From Kosakonia sp. SMBL-WEM22 (GTDB lineage: Bacteria; Pseudomonadota; Gammaproteobacteria; Enterobacterales; Enterobacteriaceae): a DNA stretch of 64,000 nucleotides. Below, one piece after another: positions 49,105 through 57,248 of the stretch. How positions within the stretch are numbered: the first letter of the stretch is position 1; each line of letters starts with the position of its first letter. The position numbers were made by a program, and so were the translations under genes. The notes below the pieces were generated by a model that worked only from the letters and a program-made list of their open reading frames with translations, was not told the DNA's origin and searched no databases. The stretch is taken from the NCBI RefSeq assembly GCF_014490785.1, contig NZ_CP051488.1, positions 4,898,001 to 4,962,000 on the forward strand. Direction: 5' to 3'.

Positions 49105-50616
49105 ATGACGGCATCCACCCCACTGCTGTCGCTTAAGGGCATCAGCAAGCGCTTTCCCGGCGTGCGCGCACTTGAGAACGTACAGCTTGATCTCTGGCCT
49201 GGCCACGTAACCGCCCTGATTGGCGAGAACGGCGCGGGCAAATCGACGCTGGTCAAAGTGATGACCGGCATTTATCAGCCCGATGAGGGCGAGATCCTCT
49301 ATAAAGCGATCCCCATCTCTCTGCCGACGCCGGATGCGGCGCACAGAGTCGGCATTACCGCCATTCACCAGGAGACGGTGCTGTTCGACGAGCTGTCGGT
49401 CACCGAAAACATTTTTGTTGGTCACTATCTCTATAAAGGGCTGCTGAAAAAGCTCGACTGGCCCGCCATGCACCAGCAGGCACGCGCAATCCTCGCCCGG
49501 CTGGAGGTGCAGATCGATCCGCGTGCGACGCTTAAAACCCTCAGCATTGCCCAGCGTCATATGGTGGCAATTGCCCGCGCGCTCGCCTTTGATGCGCAGG
49601 TGGTGATCCTCGACGAGCCGACCGCCGCTCTCTCGCAGCATGAGATTCTGGAGTTCTACCACATCGTTGAGCGCCTGAAGCAGGAGGGCAAAGCGATCCT
49701 CTTTATCTCCCACAAGTTCGATGAAATTTTCGAGCTGGCGGATCACTACACCATTTTGCGCGACGGCGTCTTTATCGAATCCGGTGCCATCAAGGAGATT
49801 ACCGAAGCGCGGATGGTGACGCTGATGGTCGGGCGCGCGATTAGCCAGAGCTGGCCGAAAATCGCCTGCGAGCCGGGCGAGGTGGTACTGGAGGTAAACG
49901 ATCTCTGCCATGCCACCGAGTTCGCCCATATCAGCTTTAGCCTGCGCAAAGGGGAGATCCTCGGCTTTTATGGCCTGGTCGGTGCCGGGCGCACCGAGCT
50001 GATGCAGGCGCTCTGCGGCGTAACGCGTCCCGCCTCGGGCGACATTATCCTCAATGGCAAAGCGGTGCAGTTCCGCCAGCCGGCGGATGCGATTCAGGCC
50101 GGGATTGTCTGCGTGCCGGAAGAGCGACAGCAGCAGGGAGCGATCACCGCCTTGTCGATTGCTCAGAACATCAGCCTGCCGCAGTTGAGCACGCTTAATG
50201 CCAACGGGGTGTTGAATGACGCCAAAGAGTGGGCGCTGGCGGAGGAGTACGCCCGCCGTTTGCAGGTGAAAGCTTTTAGCTGGAAGCAGGCGGTTGAAAC
50301 GCTCTCCGGCGGCAATCAGCAGAAAGTGGTGATCGGTAAGTGGCTCGCCACCCAGCCGCAGGTGATTATTCTCGATGAGCCAACCAAAGGGATTGATATC
50401 GGCTCAAAAGCGGCGGTGCACCAGTTTATGTCCGAGCTGGTGGCGCAGGGGCTGGCGGTGATTATGGTCTCCTCCGAACTGCCGGAAGTGATGGGCATGG
50501 CGGATCGGGTGATCGTCATGCATGAGGGATTGATGGTCGCGCACTACCGGGCCGGGGAGGCGTCGGCGGAGACCATTGTTAGCGCCGCCAGCGGTGCCGG
50601 ACAGGAGGCCGCATGA
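49105..50616 (+). CDS. Rhamnose ABC importer, ATPase with two ABC domains
   Basis: Cytoplasmic ATPase of 503 residues made of two fused ABC domains, as in carbohydrate importers of the RbsA/LsrA type. The start is ATG 49105 (MTASTPLLSLKGISKRFPGV), with GGAGAG upstream; earlier in-frame codons overlap the previous gene and are not coding. The first domain has Walker A IGENGAGKST (about 36-45) and Walker B QVVILDEPTAAL. The second has a degenerate Walker A GLVGAGRTE, signature LSGGNQQKVVIGKWL and Walker B VIILDEPTKGID. It overlaps the next gene by ATGA. Confidence 0.93.
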   Translation: MTASTPLLSLKGISKRFPGVRALENVQLDLWPGHVTALIGENGAGKSTLVKVMTGIYQPDEGEILYKAIPISLPTPDAAHRVGITAIHQETVLFDELSVTENIFVGHYLYKGLLKKLDWPAMHQQARAILARLEVQIDPRATLKTLSIAQRHMVAIARALAFDAQVVILDEPTAALSQHEILEFYHIVERLKQEGKAILFISHKFDEIFELADHYTILRDGVFIESGAIKEITEARMVTLMVGRAISQSWPKIACEPGEVVLEVNDLCHATEFAHISFSLRKGEILGFYGLVGAGRTELMQALCGVTRPASGDIILNGKAVQFRQPADAIQAGIVCVPEERQQQGAITALSIAQNISLPQLSTLNANGVLNDAKEWALAEEYARRLQVKAFSWKQAVETLSGGNQQKVVIGKWLATQPQVIILDEPTKGIDIGSKAAVHQFMSELVAQGLAVIMVSSELPEVMGMADRVIVMHEGLMVAHYRAGEASAETIVSAASGAGQEAA

Positions 50617-51617
50617 TGAACGCACTGCTTAAACATCGTGAAGCGCTACTTGGCGGGGTGATTGTGCTGCTAATGCTGGCAATCGGCAGCCGCGTGCCCG
50701 CCTTTATCAGCCCCGGCAACCTGGTGGAGATGTTCAACGATACTGCCATCCTGATCATTCTCGCTCTCGGGCAGATGATGGTGCTGCTGACCAAAGGGAT
50801 CGACCTATCGATGGCGGCAAACCTGGCGCTCACCGGCATGATTGTCGCGTTGATTAATTTCCATCACCCGGATGTACCGGTGTGGGCGTTGCTGCTGCTG
50901 GCCACTGCGCTCGGGCTGGTGATGGGGATTATCAACGGTCTGCTGGTGTGGAAACTGGGTATTCCGGCAATTGTGGTGACGCTCGGCACCATGAGCATCT
51001 ATCGCGGCATTATCTTTCTTCTCTCCGGCGGCGGCTGGGTGAATGCCAACCAGATGAGCGCTGATTTCCTTGCCGTGCCGCGCAGCGGGCTGTTTGGGCT
51101 ACCGGTGCTGAGCTGGTGCGCCATTGCCGCGCTGCTGCTGGTCGGCTACTTCCTGCGCTACAGCCGCAGCGGCCGGGCGCTCTATACCGCAGGCGGTAAC
51201 GCCACGGCGGCGTACTACACCGGCATCAACGCCGGCAAGATGCAGTTTGTCAGCTTCTGCCTCTCCGGCGCGCTGGCCGGGTTCTGCGGCTACTTGTGGA
51301 TCTCGCGCTTCGCCGTTGCCTATGTCGATGTCGCCAACGGCTTTGAGCTACAGGTGGTAGCCGCCTGCGTGATTGGCGGCATCAGCACCATGGGCGGCAG
51401 CGGGCGCGTGCTCGGCTGTCTGTTTGGCGCGCTGTTCCTCGGCGTTATCAACAATGCCCTGCCGGTGATTGGCGTCTCGCCCTTCTGGCAGATGGCGATC
51501 TCCGGCACGGTGATCGTGATTGCGGTGCTGCTCAACGAGCGTGGCAATAAGCGTAAAGGCCGGTTGATTCTGCGCGATGCGGCGCTGGCCCGGCAGAAAC
51601 AGGCGGTGAAATCATGA
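50613..51617 (+). CDS. rhaP: Rhamnose ABC importer, permease 1
   Basis: Inner-membrane permease of the RbsC/LsrC family (BPD_transp_2), 334 residues with eight to ten hydrophobic helices. The conserved GQMMVLLTKGIDLSMAANLA (about 52-71) and the coupling region NATAAYYTGINAGKMQFVSF (about 198-217) are clear. It starts at ATG 50613, overlapping the ATPase gene, and overlaps permease 2 by four bases, so all four importer genes are translationally coupled. The symbol follows the rhizobial rhaSTPQ naming; which permease is P or Q is a guess. Confidence 0.87.
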   Translation: MMNALLKHREALLGGVIVLLMLAIGSRVPAFISPGNLVEMFNDTAILIILALGQMMVLLTKGIDLSMAANLALTGMIVALINFHHPDVPVWALLLLATALGLVMGIINGLLVWKLGIPAIVVTLGTMSIYRGIIFLLSGGGWVNANQMSADFLAVPRSGLFGLPVLSWCAIAALLLVGYFLRYSRSGRALYTAGGNATAAYYTGINAGKMQFVSFCLSGALAGFCGYLWISRFAVAYVDVANGFELQVVAACVIGGISTMGGSGRVLGCLFGALFLGVINNALPVIGVSPFWQMAISGTVIVIAVLLNERGNKRKGRLILRDAALARQKQAVKS

Positions 51618-52618
51618 GCAAAACTCTCACTTCTGAAGCGGTAAATAGCCCGGCTGCGCCGACGCCACTCTTGCGCCGTCTGCTCTGCTGGGAGGGCTTT
51701 TTACTGGCAGTAACGCTGGCGGTATTTGTCGTCAACGCCCTCGCCTCGCCTTACTTCCTTAATATCTGGAACCTGTCAGATGCCACCTTCAACTTCACCG
51801 AGAAGGCGATCATCGTCTTGCCAATGGCGATGCTGATTATCGCCAGAAAGATCGATCTCTCGGTGGCCGCCACCATCGCGCTCAGCTCAACGGCAATGGG
51901 CTTTTGCGCGCAGGCGGGCGTCGATACGCCGCTGCTGGTCTGCGTGGGGTTAGGTGTCGGGCTGCTGTGCGGGTTGTTCAACGGCTTTCTGGTGACCCGC
52001 TTCAACCTCTCGTCGATTGTTATCACCATCGGCACCATGAGCTTGTATCGCGGTATCTCCTACATCCTGCTGGGCGATCAGGCGCTAAACAGCTGGCCGG
52101 AGAGCTTCGCGTGGCTCGGCCAGGGTTACGTCTGGGGCGCACTGTCGTTCGAGTTTGCGCTCTTTATTGTGCTCGGGCTGCTGTTTGCCTTTCTGCTGCA
52201 TAAAACCAACTTTGGCCGCCGCACGTACGCCATCGGCAATAACCCAACCGCCGCGTGGTATGCCGGGATCAATGTTAAGCGCCACAACCTGATCCTCTTC
52301 GCGCTGGTGGGGTTAATGGCGGGGCTGGCGTCGGTGCTGCTCACTTCGCGCCTCGGCAGCACGCGCCCGACCATCGCGCTGGGCTGGGAGCTTTCTGTGG
52401 TGACGATGGCGGTGCTCGGCGGCGTCAATATTCTCGGCGGCTCCGGCAGCATGGTCGGCGTGATTATCGCCGCCTTTTTGATGGGGTTGGTGACCTTTGG
52501 CCTGAGCCTGCTCAACGTGCCGGGGATCGTGATGTCGATTATTGTCGGCGCGATGCTGATCGTGGTGATTTCACTGCCGATCCTCACCCGCCGCCTGTTG
52601 CAGCGCAGGCGGCTGTAG
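51614..52618 (+). CDS. rhaQ: Rhamnose ABC importer, permease 2
   Basis: Second RbsC/LsrD-type permease, 334 residues. A long cytoplasmic N-terminus (MSKTLTSEAVNSPAAPTPLL) precedes eight to ten helices. LPMAMLIIARKIDLSVAATI and the coupling loop NPTAAWYAGINVKRHNLILF (about 213-232) are the family elements. It begins inside the end of permease 1 (ATGA). With its partner it forms the membrane pore of a heterodimeric importer. A degenerate REP-like segment follows. Confidence 0.87.
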   Translation: MSKTLTSEAVNSPAAPTPLLRRLLCWEGFLLAVTLAVFVVNALASPYFLNIWNLSDATFNFTEKAIIVLPMAMLIIARKIDLSVAATIALSSTAMGFCAQAGVDTPLLVCVGLGVGLLCGLFNGFLVTRFNLSSIVITIGTMSLYRGISYILLGDQALNSWPESFAWLGQGYVWGALSFEFALFIVLGLLFAFLLHKTNFGRRTYAIGNNPTAAWYAGINVKRHNLILFALVGLMAGLASVLLTSRLGSTRPTIALGWELSVVTMAVLGGVNILGGSGSMVGVIIAAFLMGLVTFGLSLLNVPGIVMSIIVGAMLIVVISLPILTRRLLQRRRL

Positions 52619-52626
52619 TGCAGGCA

Positions 52627-52691
52627 TGGCTTGCCGGATGGCGGCTTACCTCAAAGCGCCAGCGGGAGAAATTTTTATCCGGCGACAGGGA
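52627..52691. repeat. Degenerate REP-like element before the lactaldehyde reductase gene
   Basis: GCTTGCCGGATGGCGGCTTA resembles the left arm of the 46888-47100 repeats, and TTATCCGGCGA, about 40 bases further, the right arm. The arms are separated by unrelated sequence, so this is an altered or interrupted copy. Confidence 0.55.
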
Positions 52692-52735
52692 GCATTGCCG
52701 TCGGTCAGGATTCAATCAAATCAAGGAGAAACATG

Positions 52736-53884
52736 ATGAGCTTTATGTTGGCACTGCCGAAAATCAGCCTGCACGGCGCGGGCGCCATTGGCGATATGGT
52801 GAAACTGGTGGCAGAGAAAGAGTGGGGTAAGGCGCTGATTGTCACCGACGGACAGCTGGTGAAACTCGGTCTGCTCGACAGCCTCTTTACCGCCCTAAAG
52901 GCGCACGGGATGCCCTATCAGCTGTTTGATAGCGTCTTCCCTAACCCGACCGAAGCGCTGGTGCAGGAGGGGTTTGCCGCCTATCAGCAGGCAGGCTGTG
53001 ACTACCTGATCGCCTTCGGCGGCGGCAGCCCGATTGATACCGCGAAAGCGATAAAAATCCTCACCGCGAACCCCGGGCCGTCGACCGCTTACTCCGGCGT
53101 TGGCAAAGTGAAACACGCCGGAGTACCGCTGGTGGCAATCAACACCACCGCCGGTACGGCGGCGGAGATGACCAGCAACGCAGTGATTATCGACAGCGAG
53201 CGACAGGTGAAGGAGGTGATTATTGATGCCAACCTGATCCCCGATATCGCCGTCGACGATGCCAGCGTGATGCTGGCGATCCCCGCCGCAGTCACTGCCG
53301 CAACCGGTATGGATGCCCTCACCCACGCGGTCGAAGCCTATGTTTCCGTGGGCGCGCATCCGTTAACGGATGCCAACGCGCTGGAGGCGATTCGCCTCAT
53401 CAACCTGTGGCTGCCGACCGCCGTTGCCGAGGGCGATAACCTTGAGGCGCGCGAACAGATGGCTTACGGGCAGTATCTGGCCGGGATGGCCTTTAACAGC
53501 GCCGGTCTCGGGCTGGTTCATGCGCTGGCCCACCAGCCGGGCGCGACCCATAATCTGCCGCACGGCGTCTGCAACGCCATCCTGCTGCCGATCATCGAAA
53601 ACTTTAACCGCCCTCATGCGGTGGCGCGTTTCGCCCGCATCTCGCAGGCGATGGGCTTCGACACCCGGGAGATGAGCGAGGAGGTGGCAAGCCAGCAGGC
53701 GATTGCTGCCATTCGCGCGTTGAGCGCCAAAGTCGGTATTCCCTCCGGCTTTAGTGCGCTGGGGGTGCGCGAAGCCGATATCGAAGGGTGGCTGGATAAG
53801 GCGCTGGCCGATCCGTGTGCGCCCTGCAACCCGCGCAGCGCCAGCCGCGATGAGGTGCGCGAACTTTATCTGGAGGCTTTATGA
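52736..53884 (+). CDS. fucO: Iron-dependent alcohol dehydrogenase, lactaldehyde reductase-like
   Basis: Group III (Fe/Zn) NAD-dependent dehydrogenase of 382 residues. In the rhamnose context it most likely reduces L-lactaldehyde from RhaD to L-1,2-propanediol. The start is ATG 52736 (MSFMLALPKISLHGAG), seven bases after AAGGAG; the ATG just before is too close. NAD binding is at FGGGSPIDTAKAI (about 94-106), and INTTAGTAAEMTSNAVI is conserved. Metal ligands lie in ATGMDALTHAVEAYVS, GLVHALAHQPGATHNLPHG. By memory the sequence looks closer to E. coli YiaY than to FucO, so the symbol marks function by context. It overlaps rhaM by four bases. Confidence 0.8.
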   Translation: MSFMLALPKISLHGAGAIGDMVKLVAEKEWGKALIVTDGQLVKLGLLDSLFTALKAHGMPYQLFDSVFPNPTEALVQEGFAAYQQAGCDYLIAFGGGSPIDTAKAIKILTANPGPSTAYSGVGKVKHAGVPLVAINTTAGTAAEMTSNAVIIDSERQVKEVIIDANLIPDIAVDDASVMLAIPAAVTAATGMDALTHAVEAYVSVGAHPLTDANALEAIRLINLWLPTAVAEGDNLEAREQMAYGQYLAGMAFNSAGLGLVHALAHQPGATHNLPHGVCNAILLPIIENFNRPHAVARFARISQAMGFDTREMSEEVASQQAIAAIRALSAKVGIPSGFSALGVREADIEGWLDKALADPCAPCNPRSASRDEVRELYLEAL

Positions 53885-54195
53885 TCCGCAAAGCGTTTGT
53901 TATGCAGGTCAACCCCGATGCGCATGAGGAGTACGCGCGTCGCCATAATCCGATCTGGCCGGAGCTGGAAGCGGTGCTGAAAGAGGCGGGCGCGCACCAT
54001 TACGCCATCTATCTTGATAAAGCGCGCAACCTGCTCTTCGCCACGGTGGAGATTGAATCAGAAGCGCGCTGGGAGGCGGTTGCCCGCACGGAGGTGTGCC
54101 AGCGCTGGTGGAAGCATATGCGCGACGTGATGCCTGCCAATGCCGATAACAGCCCGGTAAGCACCGAGCTGGAAGAGGTGTTCTATCTGGCGTAA
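53881..54195 (+). CDS. rhaM: L-rhamnose mutarotase
   Basis: Small dimeric enzyme that interconverts alpha and beta anomers of L-rhamnose so that the isomerase gets its preferred form. Its 104 residues equal E. coli RhaM. Conserved residues are in MQVNPDAHEEYARRHNPIWPEL (catalytic His22 region), HHYAIYLDKARNLLFATVEIE and RWWKHMRDVMPAN (tryptophan pair). It overlaps the preceding gene by ATGA and closes the locus; a terminator follows. Confidence 0.97.
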   Translation: MIRKAFVMQVNPDAHEEYARRHNPIWPELEAVLKEAGAHHYAIYLDKARNLLFATVEIESEARWEAVARTEVCQRWWKHMRDVMPANADNSPVSTELEEVFYLA

Positions 54196-54200
54196 GCCTC

Positions 54201-54234
54201 CTTTCATCCCCTCAATGTATGCAGGGGATGAAGG
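54201..54234. terminator. Hairpin between convergent rhaM and the XRE-cupin gene
   Basis: CTTTCATCCCCT (54201-54212) pairs with AGGGGATGAAGG (54223-54234), 12 bp with one wobble. It has no long T-run on either strand, so efficiency is uncertain. Confidence 0.6.
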
Positions 54235-54235
54235 C

Positions 54236-54784
54236 TCAATTCTGCTCGGCAACGAGGATCGCCTGCGTATCCGGCTCTAATGCTTTAAAGATATGCTCGC
54301 GATCCGCCGGGTAACAGATGTAATCCCCTTCGTTTAACTCTTCAGGCGCTTCGGTCAGCCCGACCAGCGCCCGTCCCTGCGTCACAATAATGTGCTCAAC
54401 GGAACCGGTGGGATGCGGATGGGAGATGCGATCCGCGCCGGGCTGCGTCAGCAGCAGATAGATATCGCGCCGCGCGCCGGGCGGGCAGGTTGCCAGCAAT
54501 ATCGCCTGGTAGTGCGCCTGCTCGGCAACCACTTTGGTGCCTTCACCGCGGCGAATAACCTGCGTCTGTGGGTTTTGCGGCTCCAGCAGACGGGCGAAAG
54601 GAATATCCAGCGCCACGCAGAGTGCCCACAGAGTTTCGAGGCTCGGATTACCGTTGCCCGCTTCCAGCTGCGAGAGCGTCGATTTCGCAATCCCGGCGCG
54701 GCGGGCGATCTCCGCCAGCGAGAGCCCGGTCCGCTGCCGCTCACGCGCCAGGCTTTTGGCGATAATAGCGATGGGTGGTGTCAT
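54236..54784 (-). CDS. XRE-family regulator with C-terminal cupin domain
   Basis: Probable transcription regulator of 182 residues (188 if it starts at ATG 54802). I prefer ATG 54784 (MTPPIAIIAKSLARER), which has AAGG upstream, whereas 54802 has no site. The helix-turn-helix is in LSLAEIARRAGIAKSTLSQLE with the tail GNGNPSLETLWALCVALDIP. The cupin part (about 95-182) has HPHPTGSVEHIIVTQGRALVG and NEGDYICYPADREHIFKAL. It is divergent from azlCD, with repeated ACGTTCGAT half-sites between. Regulation of azlCD, and of itself, is inferred. The ligand is unknown. Confidence 0.88.
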   Translation of the reverse strand: MTPPIAIIAKSLARERQRTGLSLAEIARRAGIAKSTLSQLEAGNGNPSLETLWALCVALDIPFARLLEPQNPQTQVIRRGEGTKVVAEQAHYQAILLATCPPGARRDIYLLLTQPGADRISHPHPTGSVEHIIVTQGRALVGLTEAPEELNEGDYICYPADREHIFKALEPDTQAILVAEQN

Positions 54785-54805
54785 ACCGGCCTTAATGTTC
54801 ATTTA

Positions 54806-54871
54806 ATCGAACGTTATGTTCGTCTTGAAAAACGGTCTCAGGGTGTTCATTATAATGGATACACGTTCGAT
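54806..54871. promoter_or_regulatory. Putative operator between the XRE-cupin gene and azlC
   Basis: ATCGAACGT (54806-54814) recurs as an exact inverted copy ACGTTCGAT (54863-54871), and CGAAC-GTTAT-GTTCG (54808-54822) is itself a palindrome. TATAAT at 54851-54856 is a likely azlC -10. The half-sites flank it, as expected for repression by the divergent regulator. Confidence 0.55.
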
Positions 54872-54885
54872 ATGGCTAAAAAGCG

Positions 54886-55548
54886 ATGTTCACACGACAC
54901 TTTTCTTCCCTTACACGCGACACGATTAGAGCGATTGGGCTGGTCTGCCTGGCGGTCGGCGTTGTCGGCGTCTCCTATGGTTCGCTGGCGATGGCCTACG
55001 GCTTCCCGCTCTGGGTGCCGCTGATGCTCTCAACGCTGGTGCTGGCCGGTGCCTCGGAGTTTATGTTTATCGGTATAGTGGCAAGCGGCGGTAGCCCGCT
55101 GGCGGCAGCGGTTGCCGGGCTGCTGGTCAATGCGCGCCATATTCCCTTCGGCGTGACGGTGCGCGAACTGGTGGGTCAACGGGCCGCCGGGTTATTGGGC
55201 TGCCATATTATGAATGATGAGAGCGTGGTGTTTGGGCTTTCACAATCAACGCCGGAACAGCGCAAAGCGGCTTACTGGCTCTGCGGGCTGGGCGTGGCGC
55301 TGCTGTGGCCGATTGGCGTGCTGATTGGCGCATCGGTCGGCACGTTTTTGCCCGCGCCAGAAACCATCGGTCTGGACGCGGTCTTCCCGGCGATTTTGCT
55401 GGCGTTAGTGCTGCCAGCGCTGAAAAAGCGCACCACGCTGATACGTGCCTGTAGCGGCGCGGCACTCTCGCTGGCGACAGTCCCCTTCGCACCGGTGGGG
55501 TTACCGGTGTTGCTCTCACTGCTTGGTTTACTGACGAGGAAGCGATAA
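54886..55548 (+). CDS. azlC: AzlC-family branched-chain amino acid exporter, large subunit
   Basis: Inner-membrane protein of 220 residues in the LIV-E/AzlC family (YgaZ of E. coli is a member). It forms an exporter with AzlD. Hydrophobic helices lie at about 14-34, 42-66, 70-85, 127-150, 160-175 and 190-215. The family stretch is VSYGSLAMAYGFPLWVPLML, then LAGASEFMFIGIVASGGSP and VNARHIPFGVTVREL. Its stop overlaps the azlD start (TAATG), so they are coupled. The substrate may be leucine, isoleucine, valine or related compounds; this is not determinable here. Confidence 0.88.
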   Translation: MFTRHFSSLTRDTIRAIGLVCLAVGVVGVSYGSLAMAYGFPLWVPLMLSTLVLAGASEFMFIGIVASGGSPLAAAVAGLLVNARHIPFGVTVRELVGQRAAGLLGCHIMNDESVVFGLSQSTPEQRKAAYWLCGLGVALLWPIGVLIGASVGTFLPAPETIGLDAVFPAILLALVLPALKKRTTLIRACSGAALSLATVPFAPVGLPVLLSLLGLLTRKR

Positions 55549-55871
55549 TGGCAAGCGTTGCACTGACTCTTGGCGGTATCGCCATTCTCTCGGCTGGCAC
55601 CTATCTGATGCGGCTCGGCGGCGCAAAACTGGGCGGGCGTCTGGCGCTGTCGGAACGCGCACAGGGGCTGCTTTCGGATGCAGCAACCACGCTGTTGTTC
55701 GCTGTGGCGCTGGCCGCCATGCTCTATGAAGGGGATCACTTTGCCGGGATGGCGCGGGTTTGCGGCGTGCTGTTTGCGCTGTTTCTCGCCTGGCGCAAGA
55801 TGCCGCTCATTGTGGTGATTCTGTCGGCGGCGGTGGTCACCGCTCTGCTGCGTCTGGCGGGTCTGCACTAA
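55548..55871 (+). CDS. azlD: AzlD-family branched-chain amino acid exporter, small subunit
   Basis: Small hydrophobic protein of 107 residues with four membrane helices (about 4-22, 44-60, 67-82, 85-103). The N-terminal TLGGIAILSAGTYLMRLGGAKL is the AzlD signature. It overlaps azlC by one base. E. coli YgaH is the analogous partner of YgaZ. Confidence 0.87.
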   Translation: MASVALTLGGIAILSAGTYLMRLGGAKLGGRLALSERAQGLLSDAATTLLFAVALAAMLYEGDHFAGMARVCGVLFALFLAWRKMPLIVVILSAAVVTALLRLAGLH

Positions 55872-55875
55872 AACG

Positions 55876-55898
55876 AAAAAAGCGCCCGGAGGCGCTCT
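55876..55898 (-). terminator. Terminator after the DUF1471 gene
   Basis: The stem AGCGCC/GGCGCT with a four-base loop runs on the minus strand into TTTTTT. It may also end azlCD weakly (CTTT on the plus strand). Confidence 0.78.
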
Positions 55899-55917
55899 TT
55901 CGACGATGGTGCTTAAC

Positions 55918-56130
55918 TTATTTTGTCAGTTCAGCGGTCATGTGAACCTGGTTGCCGTTATACGCTTCGGTGATCTGGTAAGAAGAAGCGCCAGCCTGCT
56001 GTGCCAGGGCGGCAATTTTCGCTTCAGCACCGCTGAGGGTGGTGTCGGTCGCGGTCACAGTTTGCGCAGCAAAAGTACCGAAAGAGGAAGCGAGAGCGAT
56101 AACTGCGACAAAAGTTTTGATGCTTTTCAT
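55918..56130 (-). CDS. DUF1471 (YdgH/BhsA/McbA-like) periplasmic protein
   Basis: A 70-residue exported protein. The signal peptide is MKSIKTFVAVIALASSFGTF, then AA-QTVTATD. The mature part of about 48 residues holds the DUF1471 elements EAKIAALAQQAGASSYQITE and AYNGNQVHMTAELTK at the end. Family members (BhsA, McbA, YhcN) are linked to stress resistance and biofilm. Which paralogue this is I cannot say. It has its own terminator and stands alone between azlCD and fdhD. In E. coli no such gene is expected beside fdhD. Confidence 0.85.
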   Translation of the reverse strand: MKSIKTFVAVIALASSFGTFAAQTVTATDTTLSGAEAKIAALAQQAGASSYQITEAYNGNQVHMTAELTK

Positions 56131-56254
56131 GAGATAAACCCTTACGTTGTTTTGTTTTATTGAGGCGCCGTGCCTCGATGAAAGTAATGATAGACCTCTA
56201 CCCTCAAAACAAAAAGCGGAAGGATTTGTTAATCTCTTTCAGTTTTTTTGACGT

Positions 56255-57094
56255 TTATTTAACACCCACCAGCCGCTGCGGATGGGTATAAATTGTCGCC
56301 CTGCCCGGCTTGCAAAAACCGACCAGCGTCAGGTTACAACGCTCTGCCACTTCGACTGCCAGGGTGGTCGCTGCGGAGACGGCAAAGAGGATTTCGACGC
56401 CGCACATCGCCGACTTTTGCACCATCTCATAGCTGGCGCGGCTGGAGACCAGCACCGCACCAGCGGCCCACGTTTCACCGACGCACGCCCGGTGCCCGAG
56501 AAGCTTATCCAGCGCCACATGGCGACCCACATCTTCATGCCCGCCCGCCAGCTCGCCGGAAGGCAACAGCCACGCGGCGGCGTGCGTGCAGCCGCTCAGT
56601 TGCCCAATCGGCTGCACGTCGGTTAAGTGCGCGAGCGCGTTATCCAGCGCGGCTAAATCAAAAGTCTGAGTGAATGGCAGCGGGGCGAGGGGCTTGCCGA
56701 TATCATTGAGCTGCTCAACGCCGCAGACGCCGCAGCCGGTGCGCCCGGCCAGCGCGCGGCGGCGCTCCTTCAGCCCCATAAAGCGGCGGCTGGAGAGGTC
56801 GATCTGCACCTCCAGCCCGTTACAGGACGGCACAACCTCCATACCGTAAATATCGGCGGGGGTTGCAATAATCCCTTCGGATAAGGAGAAGCCGATGGCG
56901 AACTCCTCCAGATCTTTTGGCGATGCCATCATCACTACGTGAGAGATGCCGTTGTAGACCAGCGCAACAGGAACCTCTTCCGCCAGCATGTCTGGCTGGG
57001 CCTGCTGCAGATTGTCACGCTTCCAGAGCACGACTTCGCGTACGCCTGTGACTGATGTTGCATTTTTGTGCTTTTTAGTATGCAAAATGTTCAC
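56255..57094 (-). CDS. fdhD: Formate dehydrogenase accessory sulfurtransferase FdhD
   Basis: Sulfurtransferase that passes sulfur from IscS to the molybdenum bis-MGD cofactor, needed for activity of all formate dehydrogenases. It has 279 residues (277 in E. coli). The functional cysteines are Cys121 and Cys124 in AGRTGCGVCGVEQL. Cofactor-binding stretches are EEFAIGFSLSEGII, SGCTHAAAWLLPSGELAGGHEDVGRHVALDK-type sequence (about 168-197) and SSRASYEMVQKSAMCGVEIL. It is divergent from fdoG, its client enzyme. Confidence 0.98.
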   Translation of the reverse strand: MNILHTKKHKNATSVTGVREVVLWKRDNLQQAQPDMLAEEVPVALVYNGISHVVMMASPKDLEEFAIGFSLSEGIIATPADIYGMEVVPSCNGLEVQIDLSSRRFMGLKERRRALAGRTGCGVCGVEQLNDIGKPLAPLPFTQTFDLAALDNALAHLTDVQPIGQLSGCTHAAAWLLPSGELAGGHEDVGRHVALDKLLGHRACVGETWAAGAVLVSSRASYEMVQKSAMCGVEILFAVSAATTLAVEVAERCNLTLVGFCKPGRATIYTHPQRLVGVK

Positions 57095-57248
57095 TTTGTA
57101 TTAACTACCCTCGAACAAGCGTACCGACATTGTGGTATTCTCCGCGCATATCCTTCTTAAGCAGAGGGATATGCGGCAATTCTGAACCTTTGTGAAATTC
57201 ACCGCAAAGAAAAAAACGATAAGAGTAATGTCAACCCAGGAGTAACCC

